8,205 bases of DNA from Chitinophagaceae bacterium (GTDB lineage: Bacteria > Bacteroidota > Bacteroidia > Chitinophagales > Chitinophagaceae). Location: contig CANFLJ010000075.1 in NCBI GenBank assembly GCA_947447815.1, forward strand, positions 1 through 8,205. Direction: 5' to 3'. Within the stretch, counting starts at the first letter, position 1. Each line of letters starts with the position of its first letter. Shown piece after piece: positions 1 to 5,768 of this stretch. Made by a program: the position numbers and the translations under genes. The notes under the pieces are model-generated. The model did not search any database. It was not told where the DNA came from and saw nothing but the letters and a program-made list of their open reading frames with translations.

Positions 1-116
1 ATGCCATCGGAGAGTATTTTGAAGATGTCGGTATTGCCGGGTATAAAGATGAACTTGATACAAGCGACAATAAAAGCGATGACGAAAAATGCTACCCAAA
101 CGATATTTAAAGCCAT
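1..116 (-). CDS. SpmA-like nucleoside-recognition (Gate domain) membrane protein, N-terminal fragment
   Basis: Only the first 38 codons are present; the gene runs off the left edge. The visible peptide starts MALNIVWVAFFVIAFIVACI, a hydrophobic helix of about 20 residues, followed by KFIFIPGNTDIFKILSDG. This opening resembles the Bacteroidota proteins usually annotated as spore maturation protein A or nucleoside recognition domain protein, which are polytopic inner-membrane proteins whose role outside spore-formers is not settled. The start is the ATG whose complement lies at 114-116; I see no convincing Shine-Dalgarno sequence, which is normal in this phylum. It is divergent from ychF across a 140-bp gap. 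The call rests on a short N-terminus only, so the family is likely but not certain, and whether the full protein is a SpmA-SpmB fusion cannot be seen here. Confidence 0.62.
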   Translation of the reverse strand, partial: MALNIVWVAFFVIAFIVACIKFIFIPGNTDIFKILSDG

Positions 117-198
117 AATAATGTAAATAATCAGCGACTAAAATAAGTTATAAGCATCTAAAACGGTCTAATAATATGCTTCTGTAGAGAAATTATCA

Positions 199-227
199 TT
201 GATTTATCTGTTGTCAATATACATTTG
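199..227 (+). promoter_or_regulatory. Bacteroidota-type promoter of ychF
   Basis: TTG at 199-201 and TACATTTG at 220-227 are separated by 18 bp. This fits the -33 TTG and -7 TAnnTTTG pattern of Bacteroides and Flavobacterium sigma factors. The predicted transcript would start near 232-235, leaving a leader of roughly 25 nt. AAGGA at 249-253 lies only 3 nt before the ATG, closer than an ideal Shine-Dalgarno. Confidence 0.55.
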
Positions 228-256
228 CGCTTCCAAAAATTATAAAATAAGGATTT

Positions 257-1360
257 ATGGCTTTACAAGCAGGGATAGTAGGATTGCCAAATGTGGGCAA
301 GTCGACACTTTTTAATGCAGTGAGTAATAGTGCTAAAGCACAGGCAAGTAATTACCGTTTTTGTACTATAGAACCTAATATTGGCCTGGTAGATGTACCA
401 GACCCAAGACTGGATAAACTGGCAGAATTTGTATTGCCAAACAGAATAGTACCTACTCAACTGGAGATAGTGGATATAGCTGGATTGGTAAGAGGAGCAA
501 GTAAGGGGGAAGGTCTTGGAAATAAATTTCTGGGAAATATCAGAGAAGTAGATGCCATCATTCACGTAGTAAGATGTTTTGAAGATGAGAATGTACTAAG
601 GGAAGAAGGCGCGATTAATCCTATCAGCGATAAAGAAATTATAGAAACAGAATTACAGTTGAAGGATCTGGATAGTGTAGAGAAAAAGATTCCACGTTCG
701 GAGAAACAAGCGAAAGTGGGTGGAGATTCGAAATCGAAAATGGAACTGGAAGTATTAATCCGTTGCAAGAAACATCTTAGCGAAGGAAAAAGCATTCGTT
801 CGATGGGATTGGATAAAGAAGAAAAGACTGCTATTGCTGATTTATTCTTATTAACAGATAAGCCTGTATTGTATGTAGCCAATGTGGATGAGGCAAGCAT
901 GCATACTGGTAACAAATATTCCGACATTCTTTCTGCCGAAGCAGCAAAAGAAGGTGCAGATATCATAGTAATGTGTAACAATGTGGAAGCACAGATATCG
1001 GAGATGGAGAACCTGGAAGACAAGCAGATGTTTATGGAAGAATACCATATGACGGAGCCTGCTCTGAACAGATTGATCCGTACTGCATATCACCTATTAA
1101 ACCTGGATACTTATTTTACTGCAGGGGTGCAGGAAGTAAGAGCCTGGACCATACATAAAGGATGGAAAGCACCACAGGCTGCGAGTGTGATACATACCGA
1201 TTTTGAGAAAGGATTTATCAAGGCGGAAGTAATTGCCTACAACGACTTTATTAACTATGGTAGTGAAGCAGCCTGCAGAGAGAATGGCAGACTAAGAATA
1301 GAGGGAAAAGAATACATAGTGCAGGATGGAGATGTGATGCACTTTAGGTTTAATGTGTAG
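257..1360 (+). CDS. ychF: Redox-regulated ribosome-binding ATPase YchF (OBG/Ola1 family)
   Basis: Cytosolic P-loop ATPase of the Obg superfamily that binds ribosomes and prefers ATP to GTP. At 367 residues it has the usual family length. The P-loop GLPNVGKS is at residues 9-16. The G2 region around NYRFCTIEPN is at 32-41, and the G3 DIAG at 73-76 is followed by Leu77, the hydrophobic substitution typical of this HAS-NTPase family. The G4-like NVDE at 209-212 replaces the usual NKxD and is the YchF hallmark linked to ATP preference. A coiled-coil helical insert covers about 130-200, and a C-terminal TGS domain runs from about residue 284, ending in the conserved HFRFNV. The start is fixed by the canonical MALQAGIVGLPNVGKS opening. 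One small oddity is Arg34, where many homologues have Pro (NYPFCTIEPN). The gene appears monocistronic, with its own promoter and a strong hairpin downstream. Confidence 0.97.
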   Translation: MALQAGIVGLPNVGKSTLFNAVSNSAKAQASNYRFCTIEPNIGLVDVPDPRLDKLAEFVLPNRIVPTQLEIVDIAGLVRGASKGEGLGNKFLGNIREVDAIIHVVRCFEDENVLREEGAINPISDKEIIETELQLKDLDSVEKKIPRSEKQAKVGGDSKSKMELEVLIRCKKHLSEGKSIRSMGLDKEEKTAIADLFLLTDKPVLYVANVDEASMHTGNKYSDILSAEAAKEGADIIVMCNNVEAQISEMENLEDKQMFMEEYHMTEPALNRLIRTAYHLLNLDTYFTAGVQEVRAWTIHKGWKAPQAASVIHTDFEKGFIKAEVIAYNDFINYGSEAACRENGRLRIEGKEYIVQDGDVMHFRFNV

Positions 1361-1364
1361 GGAA

Positions 1365-1426
1365 GTTTAAGAGGTTTAAGAAGTTCAAGAGGTTTAATGA
1401 GTTGAACGTTACAATCGTTTAACGTT
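1365..1426 (+). repeat. Degenerate 9-bp tandem repeat, array 1 (GTTYAAGAG-like units)
   Basis: Successive 9-mers read GTTTAAGAG (1365-1373), GTTTAAGAA (1374-1382), GTTCAAGAG (1383-1391), GTTTAATGA (1392-1400) and GTTGAACGT (1401-1409). A decayed GTTTAACGTT follows at 1417-1426. The array begins 4 bp after the ychF stop codon and ends just before the terminator hairpin. The same unit recurs in the same orientation at 2288-2332, so this is a dispersed repeat family rather than a local accident. I know of no assigned function for it. Confidence 0.75.
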
Positions 1427-1434
1427 TATATAAT

Positions 1435-1486
1435 AAAAAGTTGCAAGTTTCTGGTTACTGGTAACCGGGAACTTGCAACTTTTTTT
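1435..1486. terminator. Bidirectional intrinsic terminator between ychF and the convergent small gene
   Basis: A long, nearly perfect hairpin. A1435-1439 plus GTTGCAAGTT (1440-1449) pairs with AACTTGCAAC (1470-1479) plus the T tract starting at 1480. The stem continues inward through TCTGGTTAC (1450-1458) with GTAACCGGG (1461-1469), including two T-G pairs, to a TG centre. The T7 tract at 1480-1486 serves ychF. The A5 tract at 1435-1439 becomes a U tract for leftward transcripts, so the element can stop both convergent units. Confidence 0.88.
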
Positions 1487-1495
1487 ATCGCTATA

Positions 1496-1525
1496 CTCTC
1501 TTAATGTTTTAGAGCATTAAGAGAA
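1496..1525 (-). other. Hairpin spanning the stop codon of the Lys/Gln-rich gene
   Basis: Positions 1497-1506 (TCTCTTAATG) pair perfectly with 1515-1524 (CATTAAGAGA), a 10-bp stem with an 8-nt loop. The leftward gene's stop codon, complement of 1501-1503, lies in the stem. There is no U tract directly after it, so it is not a terminator by itself. It may protect the mRNA 3' end or simply be chance in AT-rich DNA. Confidence 0.4.
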
Positions 1526-1809
1526 TCTATACGGGCTTTGAATTTATTTTGCATTGCTTTCGTTTTTGCTTTTTCTTCCGGAGTCATCTTTGCAAGTCGT
1601 TCTTTTTGCATTTGTTGCAGCTTCCCTTTTTTTTCCTGCTTTTGCTTCATTATTACAGCAGCCTTTCTGGCTTTTGCTTCTTGCTGTTTTTTTTGTTTCT
1701 CAGCAGATTGCTGTGTACGTTTTTTTTGTTTGGTACTGTCCTGTGCAATTACTGTGCTGCCAGCAATAATAAGTGTTACAAATAGTAATGAAACTACTTT
1801 CTTTTTCAT
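1501..1809 (-). CDS. Small exported Lys/Gln-rich protein of unknown function
   Basis: I do not recognise a named family. The 102-residue product has a clear Sec signal peptide: the MKKK basic start, a hydrophobic core VVSLLFVTLIIAGSTVIA, and a likely cleavage after VIA before QDST. The mature chain of about 80 residues contains 21 Lys and 13 Gln, has no Cys, and carries a net charge of about +17, so it is probably helical or disordered and periplasmic. A short motif, KMTPEEKAKTKAMQNKFKAR near residues 74-93, recalls the LTPEQ-type helices of Spy or DUF4890-like periplasmic proteins, but the similarity is too weak to transfer a function. The coding strand holds three A8 tracts, each within an xAA-AAA-AAA codon run. 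The gene is last in a leftward series and converges on ychF. That it is a real gene is supported by the signal peptide and a sensible stop next to a terminator. Confidence 0.78.
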   Translation of the reverse strand: MKKKVVSLLFVTLIIAGSTVIAQDSTKQKKRTQQSAEKQKKQQEAKARKAAVIMKQKQEKKGKLQQMQKERLAKMTPEEKAKTKAMQNKFKARIDSLNALKH

Positions 1810-1868
1810 AATAATTAATAGTATTTAAAAAAGTTAATAACCTCAATATAATATGTAGGTTTAAAGAG

Positions 1869-1876
1869 CAAAAATA
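1869..1876 (-). promoter_or_regulatory. Possible -7 box of the Lys/Gln-rich gene
   Basis: Read on the minus strand, 1876-1869 is TATTTTTG, an exact TAnnTTTG match about 60 bp upstream of the start at 1809. No TTG is present at the expected -33 distance, which would fall inside the end of the PF04020 gene. It is a weak candidate, and readthrough from upstream is equally possible. Confidence 0.3.
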
Positions 1877-1891
1877 AGGATCAGATCAGCA

Positions 1892-2263
1892 TCATTCGCT
1901 ATCACTGTTATTTTTGGTATTGTTGTTGATTAGTTTTTCCAGAGCGGAAGTAATGATAGAAACGATCAAACTAAAAAGGATTGCCCCTATCCAGCTTTCT
2001 ACTTTAAAATCATCTACAATGGCAGCCGTCATTTTTACGATGATAACATTGATGACGATTAAAAATAAACCAAGTGTAAATACGGTAACCGGGATGGTGA
2101 GTAATATTAGAATTGGCTTTACAAAACTGTTTAGAAATCCCAGTACCAGCGCCACCATTACTGCGGCAAAAGAACCAGAAATATGGATGCCTAAATCCCG
2201 TAGTAAGAAACAAGCCAGCAGCACTGCAAGAGAAGTAACCAAAGTTTTAGTAATAAAGCGCAT
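1892..2263 (-). CDS. PF04020-family membrane protein (phage holin family 4, superfamily IV; YvlD-like)
   Basis: A 123-residue inner-membrane protein with four predicted hydrophobic segments at about residues 6-22, 28-47, 50-76 and 88-108, and a short polar tail NNNTKNNSDSE. The pattern FLNSFVKPILILLTIPVTVFTLGLF followed by IVDDFKVESWIGAILFSLIVSIITS is typical of this small chromosomal family, which databases label phage holin although most members are not in prophages. Nothing else in the window looks phage-derived, so a lytic role should not be assumed; the true function is unknown. Family length is normally about 110-125 residues, so this copy is complete. It lies 62 bp downstream of the enoyl-CoA hydratase, a gap filled largely by the 9-bp repeat array, and 82 bp upstream of the Lys/Gln-rich gene. 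Cotranscription is possible but unproven. Confidence 0.88.
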   Translation of the reverse strand: MRFITKTLVTSLAVLLACFLLRDLGIHISGSFAAVMVALVLGFLNSFVKPILILLTIPVTVFTLGLFLIVINVIIVKMTAAIVDDFKVESWIGAILFSLIVSIITSALEKLINNNTKNNSDSE

Positions 2264-2287
2264 AGTCGTTATTTTGAAGATGGAGAA

Positions 2288-2332
2288 CTATAAGAAGTTC
2301 AAAAGGTTTATTAGGTTCAAGAGGTTTAAAAG
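2288..2332 (+). repeat. Degenerate 9-bp tandem repeat, array 2
   Basis: Units are CTATAAGAA (2288-2296, decayed), GTTCAAAAG (2297-2305), GTTTATTAG (2306-2314), GTTCAAGAG (2315-2323) and GTTTAAAAG (2324-2332). The unit GTTCAAGAG is identical to one in array 1 at 1383-1391, and the orientation is the same. The last unit reaches into the 3' end of the enoyl-CoA hydratase gene and provides its stop codon (complement of 2326-2328) and last Phe codon. Confidence 0.75.
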
Positions 2333-3093
2333 ACAGGTTTTCTTTTTTCCAGAAAAGCAGTAACCCCTTCTTTCATTTCAGGCGATTGAAAACAACTACC
2401 AAATGTATGAGTTTCTATAGAATAACCATTTACTTTTTCATCAAAAACGGCATTAGCGGCAGCAATACATTGTGCAATTGCATTGGGCGATTTGCTGTTG
2501 ATTAATTCGAGAATAGAAATTGCTTTCGGTAACAGTTCTGTTTCTTCTACCACATAGTTTACCAGCTTAAGATGCAATGCTTCTTCTGCATTGATCATGG
2601 CTGCTGTAAAAAGTAATTCTAAAGCTTTAGCCTTACCAATGAGTTGTACCAGTCTTTGAGTACCTCCGTAGCCTGGCAATAAGCCTAGGTTAACTTCGGG
2701 TTGTCCAAACTTTGCATTCTTTGATGCTATTCTGAAATGGCAACTCATTGCTAGTTCGCAACCACCACCTAGTGCAAAACCATTTACTGCAGCAACTACT
2801 GGTTTTGGACAGTTTTCTATTTTAAAAAATACCTGGTGACCTCTTTGGGAAAGCGCCATTCCTTGTTCAGGCGTAAAATCTTTAAACTCCAGGATGTCGG
2901 CACCTGCAACAAAACTTTTGCTGCCAGCACCCGTGATGATTACCGAACGGATATTGTTGTTGGTATACACTTCATCAAACAAATTATCTAGGTCATCGAA
3001 GACCTGCTTATTTAATGCATTTAATTTATCGGGACGATTGATGGTAACCTTTAATATATGGTTATCTATTTCGGTTAATAGTGTTTGATACAT
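2326..3093 (-). CDS. Enoyl-CoA hydratase/isomerase family protein (crotonase fold)
   Basis: A 255-residue cytosolic crotonase, full family length, predicted to hydrate 2-enoyl-CoA to 3-hydroxyacyl-CoA. The oxyanion-hole segments are visible: AGADI at 63-67 and ALGGGCELAMSCH at 107-119. Both general acid/base glutamates of true hydratases are present, Glu113 (in GGGCELAM) and Glu133 (in GQPEVNLGLLPGYGGTQRL). They are 20 residues apart, the same spacing as Glu144 and Glu164 in the rat mitochondrial enzyme, so hydratase activity is more likely than a diverged crotonase reaction. The exact acyl chain cannot be read from sequence. The start ATG gives the common MYQTLLTEIDNHILKVTINRPDKLNALN opening. 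It lies 32 bp downstream of the B12-binding subunit gene and is probably cotranscribed. The C-terminus EKRKPVF is cut short where the 9-bp repeat begins; relatives often extend a few residues further. Confidence 0.95.
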   Translation of the reverse strand: MYQTLLTEIDNHILKVTINRPDKLNALNKQVFDDLDNLFDEVYTNNNIRSVIITGAGSKSFVAGADILEFKDFTPEQGMALSQRGHQVFFKIENCPKPVVAAVNGFALGGGCELAMSCHFRIASKNAKFGQPEVNLGLLPGYGGTQRLVQLIGKAKALELLFTAAMINAEEALHLKLVNYVVEETELLPKAISILELINSKSPNAIAQCIAAANAVFDEKVNGYSIETHTFGSCFQSPEMKEGVTAFLEKRKPVF

Positions 3094-3125
3094 ATAATGA
3101 TAAAGTAAAAAGTAAGAAATACTGA

Positions 3126-3545
3126 TTAGAAATCGCGATGTTCTGCCACCCAGCCTTTGATATAATCTGCGATATCTGCAGTTTCGGTACCCGGAGGAAA
3201 TAGTTTGCCTACTCCTAAAGCGTTCAGTGATTTCATATCTTCTTCAGGTATAATACCGCCACCAGTAAGCAATACATCATTCATTTGTTTTTCATTCATC
3301 AAAGCAATCAGCTTAGGGAATACGGTCATGTGTGCGCCGCTTAAAATACTCACCCCTATAGCATCAACGTCTTCCTGTAAAGCAGCATTTACTACCATCT
3401 CTGGCGTTTGTCGGAGGCCAGTATAGATCACTTCCATTCCTTTGTTTCGAAGAGCTGTGGCAATAACTTTTGCGCCTCTATCGTGACCATCAAGTCCTAC
3501 TTTAGCTACTAGTACTCTTAATGGTCTTGCAGTATTATTATTCAT
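3126..3545 (-). CDS. Stand-alone cobalamin (B12)-binding subunit of an acyl-CoA mutase
   Basis: The 139 residues form essentially one B12-binding domain, equivalent to the C-terminal domain of methylmalonyl-CoA mutase. The DxHxxG signature is D19-G-H21-D-R-G24, where His21 would be the lower axial cobalt ligand. The following elements are also typical: GLRQTPEMVVNAALQEDVDAIGVSILSGAHM in the middle and the loop LLTGGGIIPEEDM, ending with LFPPGTETADIADYI. No TIM-barrel substrate domain is present, so it must work with a separate large subunit, as in archaeal methylmalonyl-CoA mutases, isobutyryl-CoA mutase (IcmB) or 2-hydroxyisobutyryl-CoA mutase. That partner is absent here. The enoyl-CoA hydratase 32 bp downstream supports a role in acyl-CoA catabolism. 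The glycosyltransferase upstream ends 60 bp away; a weak GCATTTTG box (3576-3569, minus strand) could start a separate transcript. Which acyl-CoA it serves is not decidable from this window. Confidence 0.93.
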   Translation of the reverse strand: MNNNTARPLRVLVAKVGLDGHDRGAKVIATALRNKGMEVIYTGLRQTPEMVVNAALQEDVDAIGVSILSGAHMTVFPKLIALMNEKQMNDVLLTGGGIIPEEDMKSLNALGVGKLFPPGTETADIADYIKGWVAEHRDF

Positions 3546-3605
3546 GGTGTCAATCGTTTATATAAATTCAAAATGCAGGGATAAAAGTAAAACAAATTGG
3601 GAATC

Positions 3606-5162
3606 TTAATTGAATTGTTTTCTGTTGAGTGCTTGTTTTCCAGAAATCACGAATTGTTTTAAAGCGTCATTCTGTTGTCCATCAGGAACGCTATAGAGCA
3701 TTATTTTAAGAGAAGATATTCTGCTGAAAGGGATGGTAATATCATCCATCTGAGTTCCTTGTTTAAAGTGTTTAAATACATCGTCGTTCGCATTAATGGA
3801 TTCTCTTGTCAGTAGTATTATAGTATTTACATCCTGTGTTTCGGGCAACCAGTACATATAGGAACCTTTGTTGCAATACGCAAAAGGAAGTCCTTGCGAA
3901 GGTCCGAAATAATTTAAGGAACCTGCAATTGCATAATCATCGGTTAGTACAAGGGTATGCGATTTGGAATCGTCGGTAAAAGTGCTGAATATTCTCAGAG
4001 TTCTGTCTGATACCTCTTTCCATCCCAGCATGTCGGCAAAATCCTGAGGTAATGCATGATTTTGCTGATCATCCCATTTTAAAATACCCGTGGTTAAAAA
4101 CTGTTTGCTGGAATATAAATCAGATAAGGGTTGTTGTGGAAGGAATGGTACGGCTAATCCTGCTACATACAATCCAAATAAAGCAGAGAAAGTTATCATA
4201 CCATAACGTAAGAATTTCATATACTTTCTGGTAATTCTATCAAAGTTGTATGCGCCTAATGCAATCAATGCAGGGTATGAATTCAATGCATAGCTTTCTT
4301 TAGCATTGATGCTAAATAAAAATATAATTGTTATCAAGAAAGCAGTAAGTAGAAACACATAGTTTACACGACCTTTATTGGTTAGTATAACGTACAACAC
4401 CCCCATTACCCATAAGTAAAAACAAGGTAATAACATCATGAACTGATTGTTTAAGAAGTCGCCAAAACTGGAATCAGATCTATATCCAGTTCCTTTCATG
4501 TCCTGCAATAAATTTGCTACAGGAAAGCCATGTTGTTGTTGCCATAAATAATTGGGTGAAACTATAATAGCTGCTAATATCAGTGCTAAATAGAAGTGAT
4601 AATTGATAAATATTTTTGCTTTCAAGCTTAGTAATAATCCTATCAGTAATGCAATCATATAAATACCAACTGTGTATTTACTTAGAATACCAAGACCGGC
4701 ACTAACGGCAAAAAGATAAAGCCAGTAGCTTTTCTCGGTTTGTACATATCGTAAAAGCGTAAGTGCCATTGCAGTGGTAAAGAATAACTCGAAACAGGTA
4801 GGAGAAAGGATAAAGTGTATTCTAAGAAGGGAGGTAACAGTAAAAGCCATGAATACAAGGAATACGGAAAATGATCTTCCACCAAATGCGAGCGCCATTT
4901 CTGCAGTTAAGTAAAAGGTAAGAGCCCCGAATATGGATGGCCAGAATTTTATCCATACAAAATTATTGCCCCATATCTTGGTAATCCATGCAAATAGCGA
5001 TATCAAAGGAGGATTTTCGTAGTAGCCCCAATCCAGATGAGCTGCCTGATCTAAATAAAGAAATTCATCTTTATAAGGCTGGTAAACAGCATTTTGTAAA
5101 ACATATGGGATGAGAATTTTTATTAAGGCAAGTATGATAATTAACAGCCGAATGTTTTTCAT
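3606..5162 (-). CDS. GT39/ArnT-like integral membrane glycosyltransferase (PMT_2 domain)
   Basis: A 518-residue protein with a hydrophobic N-terminal two-thirds made of many membrane helices (first at about 4-24, then repeatedly from about 70 to 350) and a soluble C-terminal part from about 355. After the first helix comes the GT-C hallmark: Asp32-Glu33 in YKDEFLYLDQAAHLDWGYYENPPL, matching the D/E catalytic motif and the xHxDWGY-PPL pattern of the PMT_2/ArnT-like family. Such enzymes transfer a sugar from a polyprenyl-phosphate donor to lipids, glycans or proteins on the periplasmic side of the inner membrane. Donor and acceptor here are unknown, and no lipid A or O-antigen genes flank it. 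The start is the ATG at 5162-5160, giving a normal MKNIRLLIIILALIKI signal-anchor. It is divergent from the DCC-family gene and heads the leftward gene series. Confidence 0.87.
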   Translation of the reverse strand: MKNIRLLIIILALIKILIPYVLQNAVYQPYKDEFLYLDQAAHLDWGYYENPPLISLFAWITKIWGNNFVWIKFWPSIFGALTFYLTAEMALAFGGRSFSVFLVFMAFTVTSLLRIHFILSPTCFELFFTTAMALTLLRYVQTEKSYWLYLFAVSAGLGILSKYTVGIYMIALLIGLLLSLKAKIFINYHFYLALILAAIIVSPNYLWQQQHGFPVANLLQDMKGTGYRSDSSFGDFLNNQFMMLLPCFYLWVMGVLYVILTNKGRVNYVFLLTAFLITIIFLFSINAKESYALNSYPALIALGAYNFDRITRKYMKFLRYGMITFSALFGLYVAGLAVPFLPQQPLSDLYSSKQFLTTGILKWDDQQNHALPQDFADMLGWKEVSDRTLRIFSTFTDDSKSHTLVLTDDYAIAGSLNYFGPSQGLPFAYCNKGSYMYWLPETQDVNTIILLTRESINANDDVFKHFKQGTQMDDITIPFSRISSLKIMLYSVPDGQQNDALKQFVISGKQALNRKQFN

Positions 5163-5242
5163 TAGTTTAACTATTGGGATATTTGCAAAACAGCAGTTTC
5201 ATTTTCGCGTATCAAATGATATGCTTAGCATGAAAAGCTAGC

Positions 5243-5250
5243 CAAATTTA
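5243..5250 (-). promoter_or_regulatory. Possible -7 box of the glycosyltransferase gene
   Basis: On the minus strand 5250-5243 reads TAAATTTG, an exact TAnnTTTG match, predicting a leader of about 75 nt. I see no TTG at a proper -33 distance. A small palindrome ATGCTTAGCAT (5221-5231) would lie in the leader. For the rightward gene only a near miss, ATATTTTG around 5254-5261, is visible. Confidence 0.35.
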
Positions 5251-5330
5251 CAAATATTTTGAAGAAGTTGTTTTATCATAGTAAACTATTTAACTATGCT
5301 AGCTAACTCCTGATAATATTAATACACTTA

Positions 5331-5735
5331 ATGATAAACGAACAATACGATATTATATTATTTGATGGGATCTGTAATCTCTGTAATGGCTTTGTAAAGT
5401 TCATTATACGATATGATCAAAAAGAGCATTTCAAGATGGCTTCTTTACAATCTGAAATAGGACAAAAGCTACTGTTGGAATATGCAATAAACAATACCGA
5501 CAACCAATCTGTTGTCTTTATTACCAGCAATAGCGTATACCTGCAATCGGATGCTGCATTAAATATCCTTAAAAATCTAGGATACCCATGGAAATTAGGT
5601 TTTATGTTGATACTGATACCTCGATTTATAAGAGATGCCGTTTATCGTTTTATTGCCCGTAACCGTTATCGATTTTTTGGAAAAAGAAATGAATGTATCA
5701 TCCCTGATGAAAGAATGAAAAAGCGATTCTTGTAA
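5331..5735 (+). CDS. DCC-family thiol-disulfide oxidoreductase (DUF393, YuxK-like)
   Basis: A 134-residue protein of the PF04134 family, at family length. The defining DGxCxxC motif is at residues 12-18 (DGICNLC, Cys15 and Cys18) in a thioredoxin-like N-terminal strand-turn-helix, preceded by YDIILF. The conserved C-terminal block RNRYRFFGKRNECIIPDERMKKRFL is also present, as is the middle stretch VYLQSDAALNILKNLGYPW. The two cysteines suggest a redox role, but substrates for this family are not established. The start ATG directly follows a short AT-rich leader. There is no signal peptide, so it is likely cytosolic or peripheral, with one amphipathic or hydrophobic stretch at LGFMLILIPRFI. 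It is divergent from the glycosyltransferase gene and convergent with the phosphofructokinase gene; the two stop codons are only 33 nt apart, with no clear terminator between them. Confidence 0.92.
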   Translation: MINEQYDIILFDGICNLCNGFVKFIIRYDQKEHFKMASLQSEIGQKLLLEYAINNTDNQSVVFITSNSVYLQSDAALNILKNLGYPWKLGFMLILIPRFIRDAVYRFIARNRYRFFGKRNECIIPDERMKKRFL

Positions 5736-5768
5736 TTTGTTTCAAGTATAGTTTAATAAAAAATTGTT

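Noticed and set aside
562..1023. Leftward open frames inside ychF
   Set aside because: They overlap a complete, highly conserved ychF and have no recognisable protein features.
1383..1400. GTTCAAGAGG-like sequence resembling a tRNA T-loop (also at 2315-2323)
   Set aside because: It is part of the 9-bp tandem repeat; no acceptor, D or anticodon stem can be drawn around either copy.
1538..1828. Rightward Cys/Phe-rich open frames opposite the Lys/Gln-rich gene
   Set aside because: They are the complement of Lys- and Gln-rich codons; the leftward frame has a proper signal peptide and is the credible gene.
1892..2263. Prophage remnant suggested by a holin-family protein
   Set aside because: No endolysin, capsid, integrase or other phage gene is nearby, and PF04020 proteins are common chromosomal membrane proteins despite the name.
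1914..2363. Rightward open frame of 149 codons opposite the PF04020 gene
   Set aside because: It is the antisense of a well-recognised membrane protein gene, and its Arg/Lys/Phe-rich end is simply the translated 9-bp repeat.
5166..5297. Repeated TTTAACTAT (5166-5174 and 5289-5297) and GCTAGC (5237, 5298) in the divergent gap before the DCC gene
   Set aside because: These are short, AT-rich and not symmetrically arranged around a promoter; chance occurrence is likely.
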